Source: a virus | Reading direction: 5' to 3' (one strand) | DNA: 22,376 nt | Virus record (IMG/VR): IMGVR_UViG_3300017929_000022 | Span: 1-22,376 of that record | In this document: piece by piece, positions 6,681-14,519 of the stretch | Layout: each line of letters starts with the position of its first letter | Position numbering within the stretch: position 1 is the first letter of the stretch | Position numbers and translations under genes: made by a program | The notes under the pieces: generated by a model | The model's input: only the letters and a program-made list of their open reading frames with translations | What the model was told of the DNA's origin: nothing | Databases searched by the model: none

Positions 6681-7689
6681 ATCTCTGCTTGCTCAGCTGC
6701 AATCAGTTGAGGCGGGGCTTTCTCCCCGGGAGATTATTGAACAGAGCTCGTGCTTTGTTTTTCAAAAGCAGCGTCTCTTTACCTACAATGATGAAGTGGC
6801 CTGTCGCCGGGATTGTGACTTGCATATCGAGGGGGCTGTTCCAGCGTTGCCGCTCGTCGCGATCCTGGGCAAGCTCGTGGAAGAAACCCTCGAATATGAA
6901 ATCGAAGGCAAGGAATTGGTGCTGATTGGCAAGCATCGCAAATGCGGGATTCGACTGGAGGCAGAAGTGACCCTTCCGTTCAACAAGGTCGAGAAGCCGG
7001 GGGACTGGCGACCTTTGTCAGAGGAATTTGTCGAAGCGGTTGGGCTTGTCCAACATCACGCGAGCCAGGATGAGAGTCAGTTCAACATGACTTGCATCCA
7101 TCTCCACCCTGATCATATTGAATCCTGTAATGACCTGCAGGCCATCCGGGTCAGGATTAAGACCGGTTTGAAAAAGGCTACCTTAGTACGCCGGGACGCG
7201 CTGCGCAACATTGTGGCGTTGGGTATGTCGGAGTTCTCGGAGAGTGAGGCATGGCTCCATTTCCGCAATGCGGATGGATTGGTGTTGAGTATGCGTCGGT
7301 ACATGCTGGAGTACCAAGACCTGTCGAAGGTGCTGGCGGTCAAAGGTTCCCCGATCACCCTACCGAAAGGACTTGGAGAGGTAGTAGAGAAGGCCTCTAT
7401 CTTCTCGGCGGAGAATAGCGAGGACAATTTGATCAAGGTTGAACTGCGCTCCGGTCGGATGCGAGTTAAGGGCACGGGCGTGTCCGGTTGGTATCAAGAG
7501 GTCAAGAAGCTGGTCTATGATGGCCCAGAGATGTCGTTCTATATCGCCCCTGGGTTGCTGGTCGAGATAACGGAGAAGCAGACTGAGGCTGAGGTAGCGG
7601 TGGATCGACTTAAGGTTGAGGGGCCGAAATGGACCTTTGTTACCGCGCTGGCCCCGGTTGCTGCCGAACCCGCCCAAAAGGACGAGTGA
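6658..7689 (+). CDS. DNA polymerase sliding clamp (beta-clamp-like)
   Basis: The 343-residue protein has the periodic alternation of strands and helices of DnaN-type clamps. The most telling part is the last third: LRNIVALGMSEF, SKVLAVKGSPITLPK, EVVEKASIFSAEN, IKVELRSGRMRVKG and SFYIAPGLLVEIT, matching the third-domain layout of beta clamps. Such clamps encircle DNA and tether the polymerase. It is slightly shorter than the usual 366 residues or so. It lies immediately before the polymerase genes, with a clamp loader three genes further on, which supports the call. The ATG at 6658 overlaps the preceding ORF. Sequence divergence from bacterial DnaN is strong. Confidence 0.75.
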   Translation: MPNQINRESLLAQLQSVEAGLSPREIIEQSSCFVFQKQRLFTYNDEVACRRDCDLHIEGAVPALPLVAILGKLVEETLEYEIEGKELVLIGKHRKCGIRLEAEVTLPFNKVEKPGDWRPLSEEFVEAVGLVQHHASQDESQFNMTCIHLHPDHIESCNDLQAIRVRIKTGLKKATLVRRDALRNIVALGMSEFSESEAWLHFRNADGLVLSMRRYMLEYQDLSKVLAVKGSPITLPKGLGEVVEKASIFSAENSEDNLIKVELRSGRMRVKGTGVSGWYQEVKKLVYDGPEMSFYIAPGLLVEITEKQTEAEVAVDRLKVEGPKWTFVTALAPVAAEPAQKDE

Positions 7690-7690
7690 G

Positions 7691-8893
7691 ATGAAGGGCT
7701 TCTTCGCTCGCTCAACTTTGATTCAAAAAGCTCCTCCTCCTCGGCTGCCAGCGTGTGGGGCGTGTGGATTGTATCGTTCTTGCCGCTCACCCAAGATGAA
7801 ACCCTTTGGGAGGGGTGAGCGGCGCGTGCTTGTGGTAGGGGAGGCACCGGGAGAGACGGAGGATGTAGAAGGGATACAGTTCGTGGGCAAGGTCGGAAGC
7901 TATCTTCGGGACATGTTAGATCGGGTAGCAGGGGTTGAACTCCATCAGGACTGTTGGACAACGAACGCTCTGATCTGTCGGCCGCCCGGAAACAAGATCA
8001 CCAGTGAGATGATGATTGACCATTGCCGCCCGAATCTGGTCGACACGGTAGAGCAGTTAGAGCCGGACGTGATCTTGCTGCTAGGCTTTGCTGCGGTCAA
8101 GAGCCTGATTGGTGGAGTATGGAATGACAATCCGGGCCCCATTAGTCGCTGGGCCGGTTGGAGAATTCCTAGTCAGAAACCAAATGCTTGGATTTGTCCA
8201 ACCTACCACCCGAGCTACATTCTCAAACGGCATGATGAAGTTCTGGAGGCAACCTTCTTACAGCACTTGCATGAAGCCTTTGAATTGCGGGGGCGGCCCT
8301 GGGACAAGGTTCCTAATTATGAGCAACAGGTCGAGGTGCTGTTTGATGTAGTTGAAGCAGCCCGGATCCTTCGGGAAATGGCCAGACGTGGGGGGCGGGT
8401 CGCCTTTGATTATGAGGCCAACTGCTTGAAGCCTGAGTACCCTGGGGCCCAAATCCTGTGCGCGTCGGCTTGTTGGGAAGGGAAGAAGACCATTGCCTAT
8501 CCTTGGCAGGGTGAGGCGATTGAGGCTACTAAGGAACTGCTCCATGCTGACAACTGCTACTTCATTGCTTCGATGTTGAAGTTTGAAAATCGTTGGACTA
8601 ATTGGGCATTTGGTCGTGGCGTGCGACACTGGTTGCATGATACGGTGATTGGGGCTCATGTACTTGATAATCGCCGGCACATTAGCGGGCTCAAATTTCA
8701 AGCCTACATCTACCTCGGGATGCCGGCTTATGATGAAGTGATTCGGGAGTTCATGCAGAGTCAGGAAGGGAGCAAGCTAAACCTGCTGAAAGAAGAAGTG
8801 GAATTGCGTCAACTGCTGCTATATTGCGGGACAGATACTCTGATGGAGTTCTTGGTAGCAGATAAACAGATAATGCAGTTAGGGAAATCCTAA
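7691..8893 (+). CDS. Family 4-like uracil-DNA glycosylase fused to DnaQ-like 3'-5' exonuclease domain
   Basis: Residues 20 to about 200 form a family 4 type UDG domain: Fe-S cysteines C22, C25, C96 and C112 (CGAC, then NALICRPPGN and a Cys 16 residues on), the active-site GEAPGETEDVEG (50-61) and YHPSYILKR with H173. The remaining part is a PolA-type proofreading exonuclease: FDYEA (Exo I), MLKFEN (Exo II, with Glu replacing the usual Asp), and YCGTD (Exo III). The next gene supplies the polymerase domain. UDG-exonuclease-polymerase in one chain is known from SPO1-type phage polymerases, so this looks like the front half of a split version. ATG 7691 directly follows the clamp stop; the frame is open further upstream, but that would overlap the clamp gene. 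The UDG motifs look intact, so it may be active. Confidence 0.88.
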   Translation: MKGFFARSTLIQKAPPPRLPACGACGLYRSCRSPKMKPFGRGERRVLVVGEAPGETEDVEGIQFVGKVGSYLRDMLDRVAGVELHQDCWTTNALICRPPGNKITSEMMIDHCRPNLVDTVEQLEPDVILLLGFAAVKSLIGGVWNDNPGPISRWAGWRIPSQKPNAWICPTYHPSYILKRHDEVLEATFLQHLHEAFELRGRPWDKVPNYEQQVEVLFDVVEAARILREMARRGGRVAFDYEANCLKPEYPGAQILCASACWEGKKTIAYPWQGEAIEATKELLHADNCYFIASMLKFENRWTNWAFGRGVRHWLHDTVIGAHVLDNRRHISGLKFQAYIYLGMPAYDEVIREFMQSQEGSKLNLLKEEVELRQLLLYCGTDTLMEFLVADKQIMQLGKS

Positions 8894-8895
8894 TC

Positions 8896-10419
8896 ATGGA
8901 ACCAGTTGACCATCCCGGTTATCGTTTGCTGCATGAGGGCCAGATCGCCCTGACCTATGTTGAAGCGGCTGGTATGAGGGTCGATGTGGACTACCTTAAT
9001 CGGATGAGCAAGCAGTCCAAGGAGGAAATTGCTAAGTTGGAACATCGCCTCTATGAAACTAAGCAATGGACAGCATGGCGACAGCGATATGGGGACCGAG
9101 CTAATCTTCAATCGGATGTTCAGCTAGGAGTGGTGCTCTTTGAGGTGCTTAAATACCCGGTGCGGCAAGAGGATCGCACGGAGTCCGGAGAGCGGTTCTC
9201 TACTGATGCTACTATCCTCGAACGGATTAAGGACCCATTCATTGAGGATTTGCTGAAGCTGGGTAAATTGCAAAAGGCGCATGGAACATATCTCAAGCAA
9301 ATCCAACGTGAGCTGGTTGGAGATAGGATTCATCCTCAGTTCAATTTGCATATCCCTGTCACCTATCGTTCCTCTTCCGATACGCCCAATTTCCAAAACA
9401 TTCCTATTCGGGATCCGGAGGTCTCAAAGCTCATTCGCACTGGATTCATTGCGAGTGATGATTGCGTCCTAGTTGAGAGTGATCTCCGAGGGGCTGAAGT
9501 GGTCATGGCGACGTGTTATCATCGAGACCCGACCATGATTACCTACCTGAAGGATCGAACTAAGGACATGCACCGGGACATGGCCGCCCAACTCTATCTG
9601 ATTCCGGTGGAGTGGGTGGAAGAGCATGGTAAGCTTCATCGATATGGGGCGAAGAACAAATTCGTATTCCCCGAATTCTACAACAGCTTCTTCATGCAGT
9701 GTGCCCCAGAGTTGTGGGAGTGGGCCGATCAGGCGAAGCTGCAAGCGCCGGGAGGGATAACCCTGCGCCAGCATCTTGATCGGGAGTTTCCATGGGGATT
9801 AGGTGATTGTGATACGAGCAAAGATCCACTTCCTAAAGTGATTGACGGAACTTTCGTGGCGCATATCCAGGAGGTGGAGGATGATTTCTGGCACAGGCGC
9901 TTTAAGGTTTATGGCCAATGGAAGTTGGATTGGTATAGGCTGTATTTAGAGAAAGGGTATTTCGAGACGCTTACTGGTTTCCGGATTGCGGGGACAATGG
10001 ATAGGAACCAGGTGATCAATTATCCAATTCAAGGTTCGGCCTTTCACTGCTTGCTCTGGATATTGATTCGCTTAGTCAAAGAGCTTCGTCGGCGCAAAAT
10101 GCGGTCACAGGTGGTAGGACAGATTCATGATTCGATTATCGCAGATGTGAGGCAAGATGAGTTGAGCGAGTATCTTCATATTCTGCAGCGAATCGCAGTG
10201 GAGGACATTCGTAAGGAATATACCTGGTTGGTTGTCCCGCTGGAGATTGAGAATGAGATCTGCCCCCCAAATGGGTCGTGGTATGATAAGAAGCCATTTG
10301 ATTTTAAGGGTCAGAGATTTCGCATCAGTCCAGAAGGAGAAGAGGATTCCAGAATCTTTTCCAATCAGTGGGACTTCCTATCCTACTTAGCTGCTGAACA
10401 TAGGACTAGCCATGACTGA
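8896..10419 (+). CDS. Family A DNA polymerase, polymerase domain only
   Basis: This 507-residue protein contains the thumb and palm/fingers of a Pol I-type polymerase and no exonuclease domain. Motif A is LVESDLRGAEV with metal-binding D196 and E201, motif B is R249-x3-K253 followed by NKFVFPEFYNSFF, and motif C is QIHDS with D412. The TPNFQNIP segment before motif A is also typical. An insertion of some 60 residues lies after motif B (around 280-340). Proofreading must come from the UDG-exonuclease chain encoded just upstream, 2 bases before this ATG. It is presumably the main replicative polymerase of the phage. The C-terminal extension after about residue 445 (polar, YDKKPFDFKG) has no recognised role. 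Confidence 0.93.
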   Translation: MEPVDHPGYRLLHEGQIALTYVEAAGMRVDVDYLNRMSKQSKEEIAKLEHRLYETKQWTAWRQRYGDRANLQSDVQLGVVLFEVLKYPVRQEDRTESGERFSTDATILERIKDPFIEDLLKLGKLQKAHGTYLKQIQRELVGDRIHPQFNLHIPVTYRSSSDTPNFQNIPIRDPEVSKLIRTGFIASDDCVLVESDLRGAEVVMATCYHRDPTMITYLKDRTKDMHRDMAAQLYLIPVEWVEEHGKLHRYGAKNKFVFPEFYNSFFMQCAPELWEWADQAKLQAPGGITLRQHLDREFPWGLGDCDTSKDPLPKVIDGTFVAHIQEVEDDFWHRRFKVYGQWKLDWYRLYLEKGYFETLTGFRIAGTMDRNQVINYPIQGSAFHCLLWILIRLVKELRRRKMRSQVVGQIHDSIIADVRQDELSEYLHILQRIAVEDIRKEYTWLVVPLEIENEICPPNGSWYDKKPFDFKGQRFRISPEGEEDSRIFSNQWDFLSYLAAEHRTSHD

Positions 10420-11332
10420 ATTCCATCGCCTTTATCGCCCAGCTCTGTTTAAGGACGTGATCGGACAGGAGGAAGCCGTTCGGATGCTGTCCGACTTCCT
10501 TAAGCAGAAGCGGATGCCTCACGCGCTGTTGCTGTATGGGCCTTCCGGCTGTGGCAAGACTACCCTTGCTCGCATCATCAAGAGCAAGCTGAATTGTGAT
10601 GATGGAGACTTTGCCGAATACAATGCAGCGGAGACCAGGGGTATCGATACAATCCGGGAGGTCAAGCAGCGGGCTGGACTTGCCCCTTTGTGGGGAGGGG
10701 TCAGGATGTTCTTATTTGATGAAGCCCATAAGCTCAGCAGTGACGCGCAGAATGCCCTGTTGAAGATCCTTGAGGACACACCTCGGCACGTTTACTTCAT
10801 CCTTGCGACCACTGAGCCAGAGAAGCTCATCCCGACTATTCGAAACCGATGCACAGATGTTAGGGTCAAGGCGCTGTCGGTCGCGTGTCTCGAAGAGTTG
10901 GTGGGGCGTGTCTGTGCGTCTGAGGGCAAGCGGTTGGATGAGGAGGTGAGGGACAGGATTGTAGAGTATGCTGATGGGAGCGCCCGTCGGGTTTTGTCAA
11001 TTCTGCATGCCATCATCAACTTCCCGGACAAGCAGGATCAGCTAGATACCATTGTCAAAGGGGACGTGCGGACGAAGGCAATTGAGTTGGCCCGGTTGTT
11101 GATCTTTTCTCAGCCTCAGTGGAAGGAGGTGGCCGCAATGCTGCAAACGCTTGATGAGGATCCAGAGACGCTGCGTCGCATGATCTTGTCCTACACTACG
11201 AAGGTCTTACTTCAAGGTGGGAAGGGGGAAGGACGTGCGTTCTTTCTCATTGATGTGTTTAAGGAATCGTTCTTTACCTCCGGGAGGGCAGGGCTGATTG
11301 CTGCTTGTTATGCTGTGACCACATCTAAGTGA
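10412..11332 (+). CDS. Clamp loader ATPase (DnaX/RFC-like AAA+)
   Basis: The protein opens the sliding clamp and loads it on primed DNA using ATP. Visible motifs are FHRLYRPALFKDVIGQE (typical N-terminus of DnaX and RFC subunits), Walker A GPSGCGKTT (43-51), Walker B LFDEAH (D103, E104), QNALLKILED and the sensor-1 ILATT, and an SRC-equivalent RNRC. At 306 residues it has the AAA+ core and a shortened collar domain, and it lacks the Cys4 zinc module of bacterial DnaX. Only one loader gene is seen, so the loader may be built from a single subunit type or use host or unseen subunits. It overlaps the polymerase gene by 8 bases. Confidence 0.92.
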   Translation: MTEFHRLYRPALFKDVIGQEEAVRMLSDFLKQKRMPHALLLYGPSGCGKTTLARIIKSKLNCDDGDFAEYNAAETRGIDTIREVKQRAGLAPLWGGVRMFLFDEAHKLSSDAQNALLKILEDTPRHVYFILATTEPEKLIPTIRNRCTDVRVKALSVACLEELVGRVCASEGKRLDEEVRDRIVEYADGSARRVLSILHAIINFPDKQDQLDTIVKGDVRTKAIELARLLIFSQPQWKEVAAMLQTLDEDPETLRRMILSYTTKVLLQGGKGEGRAFFLIDVFKESFFTSGRAGLIAACYAVTTSK

Positions 11333-11354
11333 TAATATGTAGGAAGAGACCAAT

Positions 11355-11858
11355 ATGGATCCTCGAGGTTTTTTAGCGATTGATGATCTGAAACTGGAGA
11401 AGGAATGCCAGATTCAACCCATTCTCTACGCCGAGCAGGCCAGGAGGCTGGCGGACCTGCGGCGTGACTATGATGAGGTTTCCTCGACCTATGATGTAGT
11501 AGTGGCAGAGATGGCGCGCAAGATCCGGAAGTCGCCTAAGCTCTATGGTCTTTCTGACAAGCCCTCGGAGTGGTCGGTCAAGGAGGCAGGGCTGGTGCAG
11601 AATGAAGTTAAGGATGCGGCGAAGGATGTGCGGGATGCTCGTCACGCCATGGATGTCCAGCAGGCTATGGTGACAGCGTTGGAGCATCGCAAGCGGGCCC
11701 TGACGCTGATGGTTGAGCTGCGGACGCAGGATTACTATTCTGAGCCGAGGGTCTCGCCGGGCCAACGTCGGGCGGTGCAAGAGGGGGACAAGGATAGAGT
11801 GAGGCGCCTGGGTCAAAGGCGGGCTGATCATAAGGAAGGAGAAGGGGAAGGCGAATGA
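11355..11858 (+). CDS. Coiled-coil protein, possible UvsY-like recombination mediator
   Basis: The 167-residue protein is mostly charged helix. It has a start like LAIDDLKLEKECQI, a long heptad-like region (about 25-130) with YAEQARRLADLRRDYDE and KRALTLMVELRTQDYYS, and a Lys/Arg/Glu-rich tail. Size, helix content, the YGLSDKPSE turn and the final R..L..L...YYS element recall UvsY-like recombination mediators, which load UvsX recombinase onto SSB-coated DNA. Position supports this: SSB and the recombinase follow within 1.3 kb. It could instead be a structural or SSB-accessory protein, so the function is inferred. AGGAAGA precedes the ATG at a suitable distance. Its stop overlaps the next start as ATGA. 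Confidence 0.6.
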   Translation: MDPRGFLAIDDLKLEKECQIQPILYAEQARRLADLRRDYDEVSSTYDVVVAEMARKIRKSPKLYGLSDKPSEWSVKEAGLVQNEVKDAAKDVRDARHAMDVQQAMVTALEHRKRALTLMVELRTQDYYSEPRVSPGQRRAVQEGDKDRVRRLGQRRADHKEGEGEGE

Positions 11859-12019
11859 CGGTTCCACAAATAATTGGGCTTGTGGCTGGAGGGCTGATCC
11901 TATTGTATGCCGGGACTAAATTGGTCACCTATGCGATCCTTTCAACTAGGAAGCAATTCAATTTAGAACAGCAACTCAGGAAAACCAAACGCACACCAGA
12001 AAAGGAAAGAACACCATGA
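11855..12019 (+). CDS. 54-aa single-pass membrane protein, unknown
   Basis: A 54-codon ORF is coupled by ATGA to both neighbours and has a purine-rich AAGGGGAAGG site upstream. The product has a short polar start, one hydrophobic segment of about 22 residues (IIGLVAGGLILLYAGTKL) and a basic C-terminal half (RKTKRTPEKE). This predicts one membrane helix with a positively charged cytoplasmic tail. Its place between the UvsY-like and SSB genes is unusual for a membrane protein. Membrane anchoring of the replisome, or a small holin or inhibitor-type activity, is conceivable; nothing in the sequence decides. Confidence 0.7.
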   Translation: MTVPQIIGLVAGGLILLYAGTKLVTYAILSTRKQFNLEQQLRKTKRTPEKERTP

Positions 12020-13110
12020 GCAAGGAATATAGCTATTCCGACGCCAGAAAACGGGCGGCGGAGCATGAGCGCGAGTTCGACAGCTTTGCCTTGAAGCTGC
12101 CAAAAAACATGCCGCTCTTTCGTGTCAAGAAACCAGGCGTGATACGGCTTGATATCATGCCTTACGTTGCGGCCAAAGGCAATCCGCACGCCGATGAAGG
12201 GATGCTTCATTATGAACGCACCTACTTCATTCATGGTCGGGTAGGCCCCGATCAGATTGGCATTGTCTGCCCAAGGGAGACCGCCGATCTGGAGGGGAAT
12301 AGGCACCCTTGCCCGATCTGCGAAATGCAGCGCACGCTGAAGATGGATCCGCAGGCTGATGACAAGCTGATCAAGAGTCTCTACCCACGCGAGCGCCAAA
12401 TCTTCCAGATCATCGATGTTGAAAATCCCGACGCTGGCATCCAGCTTTGGGACATGTCCTATCATCTGTTTGGTCGTTTGCTGGACGCTCGAATTCGCGA
12501 CCAGGATGAGCAGGATGCTTTCCACTTGTTTTACCATCTGAAGAAGGGCTTCACCCTCAAGATTGGATTCGTCGAGGAGTCGGCCAACAAGCGTGTCTGG
12601 TACAAGGCTGAGACCATCGATTTCAAGACTCGTGAACCCTACGGCACCAGCATGTTGGAGCAGTGTGTTTGCCTCGATGAATTGATCAAACTCTTACCGA
12701 CCGCCGAGATTGAAGCGGCGTTGGAGGGAGGAGAGCGATCTGGGAGTGGAGACCAAGATCAACGTCAGCCAGCGCGTGGCCGGGGCCCAGATGGGGATCA
12801 ACACCCAGCAGGTCGTGGGCGAGGCACCGATGATGAGCGTCCAACCGGCCGGGGGCGTGATGCCGATCAGGAACGGCGTCCAGCAGCCGGTCGAGGTCGA
12901 GGGACGGATGAACCACCTGCCGGTCGGGGACGGGGTACTGATGAGGAACGTCCGACCGGTGGTAAGTCGGAGGAGGATTTCTTTAACGATGATGCTCCGG
13001 GTGAGGCGCGTCCGCGCGGTGGCCGTGGGGAAGACGCCCCCGGATCTGACCGACGACCTTCTCCTGGATCCGGCCGCCACACGCCGGCATCCGATGGTGA
13101 GGACTGGTAA
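12016..13110 (+). CDS. Single-stranded DNA-binding protein, T4 gp32-like, with RG-rich acidic tail
   Basis: The core (1 to about 235) looks like a gp32-type SSB: a basic N-terminus, aromatic strands such as LHYERTYFIHGRVG, and a zinc-binding pattern C85-x11-H97-x-C99-x2-C102 (HPCPIC). GIQLWDMSYHLFGRLL and FTLKIGFVEES are strands of the OB core. From about 240 on the chain is low complexity, with repeated PAGRGRGTD and ERPTGRGR units, and it ends in acidic SDGEDW. Acidic tips of SSB proteins normally recruit replication and recombination partners. Between these the Arg-Gly repeats are an unusual addition, about 70 residues long. The ATG overlaps the stop of the small membrane protein, and a strong terminator follows, consistent with high expression. 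Confidence 0.85.
   Translation: MSKEYSYSDARKRAAEHEREFDSFALKLPKNMPLFRVKKPGVIRLDIMPYVAAKGNPHADEGMLHYERTYFIHGRVGPDQIGIVCPRETADLEGNRHPCPICEMQRTLKMDPQADDKLIKSLYPRERQIFQIIDVENPDAGIQLWDMSYHLFGRLLDARIRDQDEQDAFHLFYHLKKGFTLKIGFVEESANKRVWYKAETIDFKTREPYGTSMLEQCVCLDELIKLLPTAEIEAALEGGERSGSGDQDQRQPARGRGPDGDQHPAGRGRGTDDERPTGRGRDADQERRPAAGRGRGTDEPPAGRGRGTDEERPTGGKSEEDFFNDDAPGEARPRGGRGEDAPGSDRRPSPGSGRHTPASDGEDW
12766..12963 (+). repeat. Imperfect tandem repeat coding Arg-Gly-rich tail of SSB
   Basis: The stretch encodes several copies of a unit close to AGRGRGTD-(D/E)ERPT. The clearest copies start near 12811, 12859, 12886 and 12919. The DNA copies differ at many third positions, so the repeat is maintained at protein level rather than being a recent duplication. 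It is in frame throughout and could vary in copy number between relatives. Confidence 0.7.
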
Positions 13111-13130
13111 CTGGACTTGTACCAGATGCT

Positions 13131-13170
13131 GGGCTGCTCACTCCATCGGGTCTGAGCAGCCCTTCCTTTT
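13131..13170 (+). terminator. Rho-independent-type terminator abutting the recombinase start codon
   Basis: GGGCTGCTCA (13131-13140) and TGAGCAGCCC (13153-13162) form a perfect 10-bp GC-rich stem with a 12-base loop, followed by TTCCTTTT. The next base is the A of the recombinase ATG. The tail is almost identical to that of the terminator before queD. It should end the SSB transcript, with read-through needed for the recombinase. Confidence 0.9.
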
Positions 13171-14268
13171 ATGGCTAACGATACAGAGAGCATCAAGGAG
13201 CAGCTAAGGGCACGCACGGCGCCCTTAACCTTTAAGTCATCTGATCTGCTCAGCACCGGCTCCGCGCTGCTCAATTTGGCTTGCACTGGCCGGGCGTGTG
13301 GTGGTTTTCCCAAGGGCAAGTACATCTTCTTCGTTGGGGATAGTGACAGTGGAAAGACGTGGATTTGTCTTACCTGCATGGCTGAGGCGTCACAAAACCC
13401 TGACTTCAAGAACTATGTCTTCGTTTATGACAACGTGGAAGATGGTGCGTTGATGAGCATTGAATACTTCTTTGGCAAGGCCCTGGCTGCCCGCCTTCGA
13501 CCGCCGGCGAAGGATGGGAAGGGCAATCCAATTTACTCCACGACAGTCGAGAGCTTCTATTACCATCTCGATGATTGCTTGGCCAAGGCGCGTCGTACTG
13601 GCAAGCCTTTCATCTACGTCCTTGATTCGCAGGACTCTCTGACCAGTCATGCTGCTAATGAGAAGTTTTCCGAGCAGAAGGAGTCATTTGAAAAGGGACG
13701 GGAGCAGATTGGCAGTTATGGGGATGGTAAGGCCAAAGTTCATTCCGAGAATATCCGGAGGGTGCTGATCGGCTTGCGTGAGACTGGCTCCATCCTGATC
13801 GTTATTGGGCAGACGCGTGACAACCTTGGCTTTGGGATGGAGACCAAGACCCGCAGTGGTGGTCGGGCCCTCAAGTTCTACGCCGCCGTGGAGATCTGGA
13901 GTTCGATCAAGGAGAAGATTCGGAGGCGGGTCAAAGGGAAGGATCGGCAAGTTGGTATTGTCGCTCGGATTAAAATTAAGCGCAATCGAATCACTGGCAA
14001 GGATCCCGAAATCCTCGTCCCAATCTATGATAGTTATGGATTGGATGATATTGGGTCTTGCGTGAGCTTCCTAATTGAGGAGAAACATTGGGGCGTGGAG
14101 AAGGGGGTGGTCTCTGCGAAGGGATTTGGCTTCGCCGGCACTGAAGAGGAACTCATTCATTACATCGAGGAGAAGCACCTTGAACTGGACTTGCGCGACC
14201 TAGTGGAAGAGGTCTGGAATGAGATTGAGGAGGCATGTGCGATCAAACGCCAACCCCGTTATCTATGA
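13171..14268 (+). CDS. RecA/UvsX-like recombinase
   Basis: This ATPase would form filaments on single-stranded DNA and carry out strand exchange. Motifs: Walker A GDSDSGKT (56-63), Walker B FIYVLDSQDS with D152, an L2-like IGQTRDN from 213, and SGGRALKFYAAVEIW, which matches the GG.ALKF segment of RecA. Length (365 residues) fits RecA and UvsX. It has no ribosome binding site, because the ATG directly follows a terminator T tract; either the transcript starts very close to the ATG or ribosomes arrive by read-through. No alternative in-frame start with a good site is seen nearby. The UvsY-like and SSB genes upstream complete a presynaptic filament set. It overlaps the next gene by ATGA. Confidence 0.9.
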   Translation: MANDTESIKEQLRARTAPLTFKSSDLLSTGSALLNLACTGRACGGFPKGKYIFFVGDSDSGKTWICLTCMAEASQNPDFKNYVFVYDNVEDGALMSIEYFFGKALAARLRPPAKDGKGNPIYSTTVESFYYHLDDCLAKARRTGKPFIYVLDSQDSLTSHAANEKFSEQKESFEKGREQIGSYGDGKAKVHSENIRRVLIGLRETGSILIVIGQTRDNLGFGMETKTRSGGRALKFYAAVEIWSSIKEKIRRRVKGKDRQVGIVARIKIKRNRITGKDPEILVPIYDSYGLDDIGSCVSFLIEEKHWGVEKGVVSAKGFGFAGTEEELIHYIEEKHLELDLRDLVEEVWNEIEEACAIKRQPRYL

Positions 14269-14519
14269 GAGATATTGAAATATCGTTAGAACGCTGCGTT
14301 TCCTATCGACTGTTCGATATTAAAAACAACAAGTGGTTAGAGATGCAGTTCATTGTAGAGTCTGAGTGGAATGGTTTGGTCAAGTTCAGGGCCATAAGTT
14401 CTCCGAACCTGACCTTTATTTGTGCGGCGAACCTAAACCCCACCAACTTCACCAATCATTTATTGGGAACGAGGATTGTGATGGCCTCTCCCGAAATGAT
14501 AGCCCTACTGGTTCCATGA
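14265..14519 (+). CDS. 84-aa protein of unknown function
   Basis: This ORF sits between the recombinase and the exonuclease with ATGA overlaps on both sides, which makes it a convincing gene. The ATG at 14265 is chosen over an in-frame ATG at 14235, whose GAGGAGG lies only 1 base upstream, too close to work. The product has a beta-rich look (ISLERCVSYRLFDIKN, KWLEMQFIVESEW, LVKFRAIS, LTFICAANLNP) and no signal peptide or membrane segment. No family is recognised. The position suggests an accessory of recombination or replication. Confidence 0.7.
   Translation: MRDIEISLERCVSYRLFDIKNNKWLEMQFIVESEWNGLVKFRAISSPNLTFICAANLNPTNFTNHLLGTRIVMASPEMIALLVP

Noticed and set aside
12766-12963. CRISPR-like or selfish DNA repeat
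   Set aside because: The units are in frame, differ mostly at third positions and encode a coherent RG-rich tail. There are no spacers of constant length.
14235-14264. Upstream ATG for the 84-aa gene with GAGGAGG in front
   Set aside because: The purine run is 1 base from this ATG, too near for initiation, and the ATGA overlap at 14265 matches the rule of the neighbouring genes.
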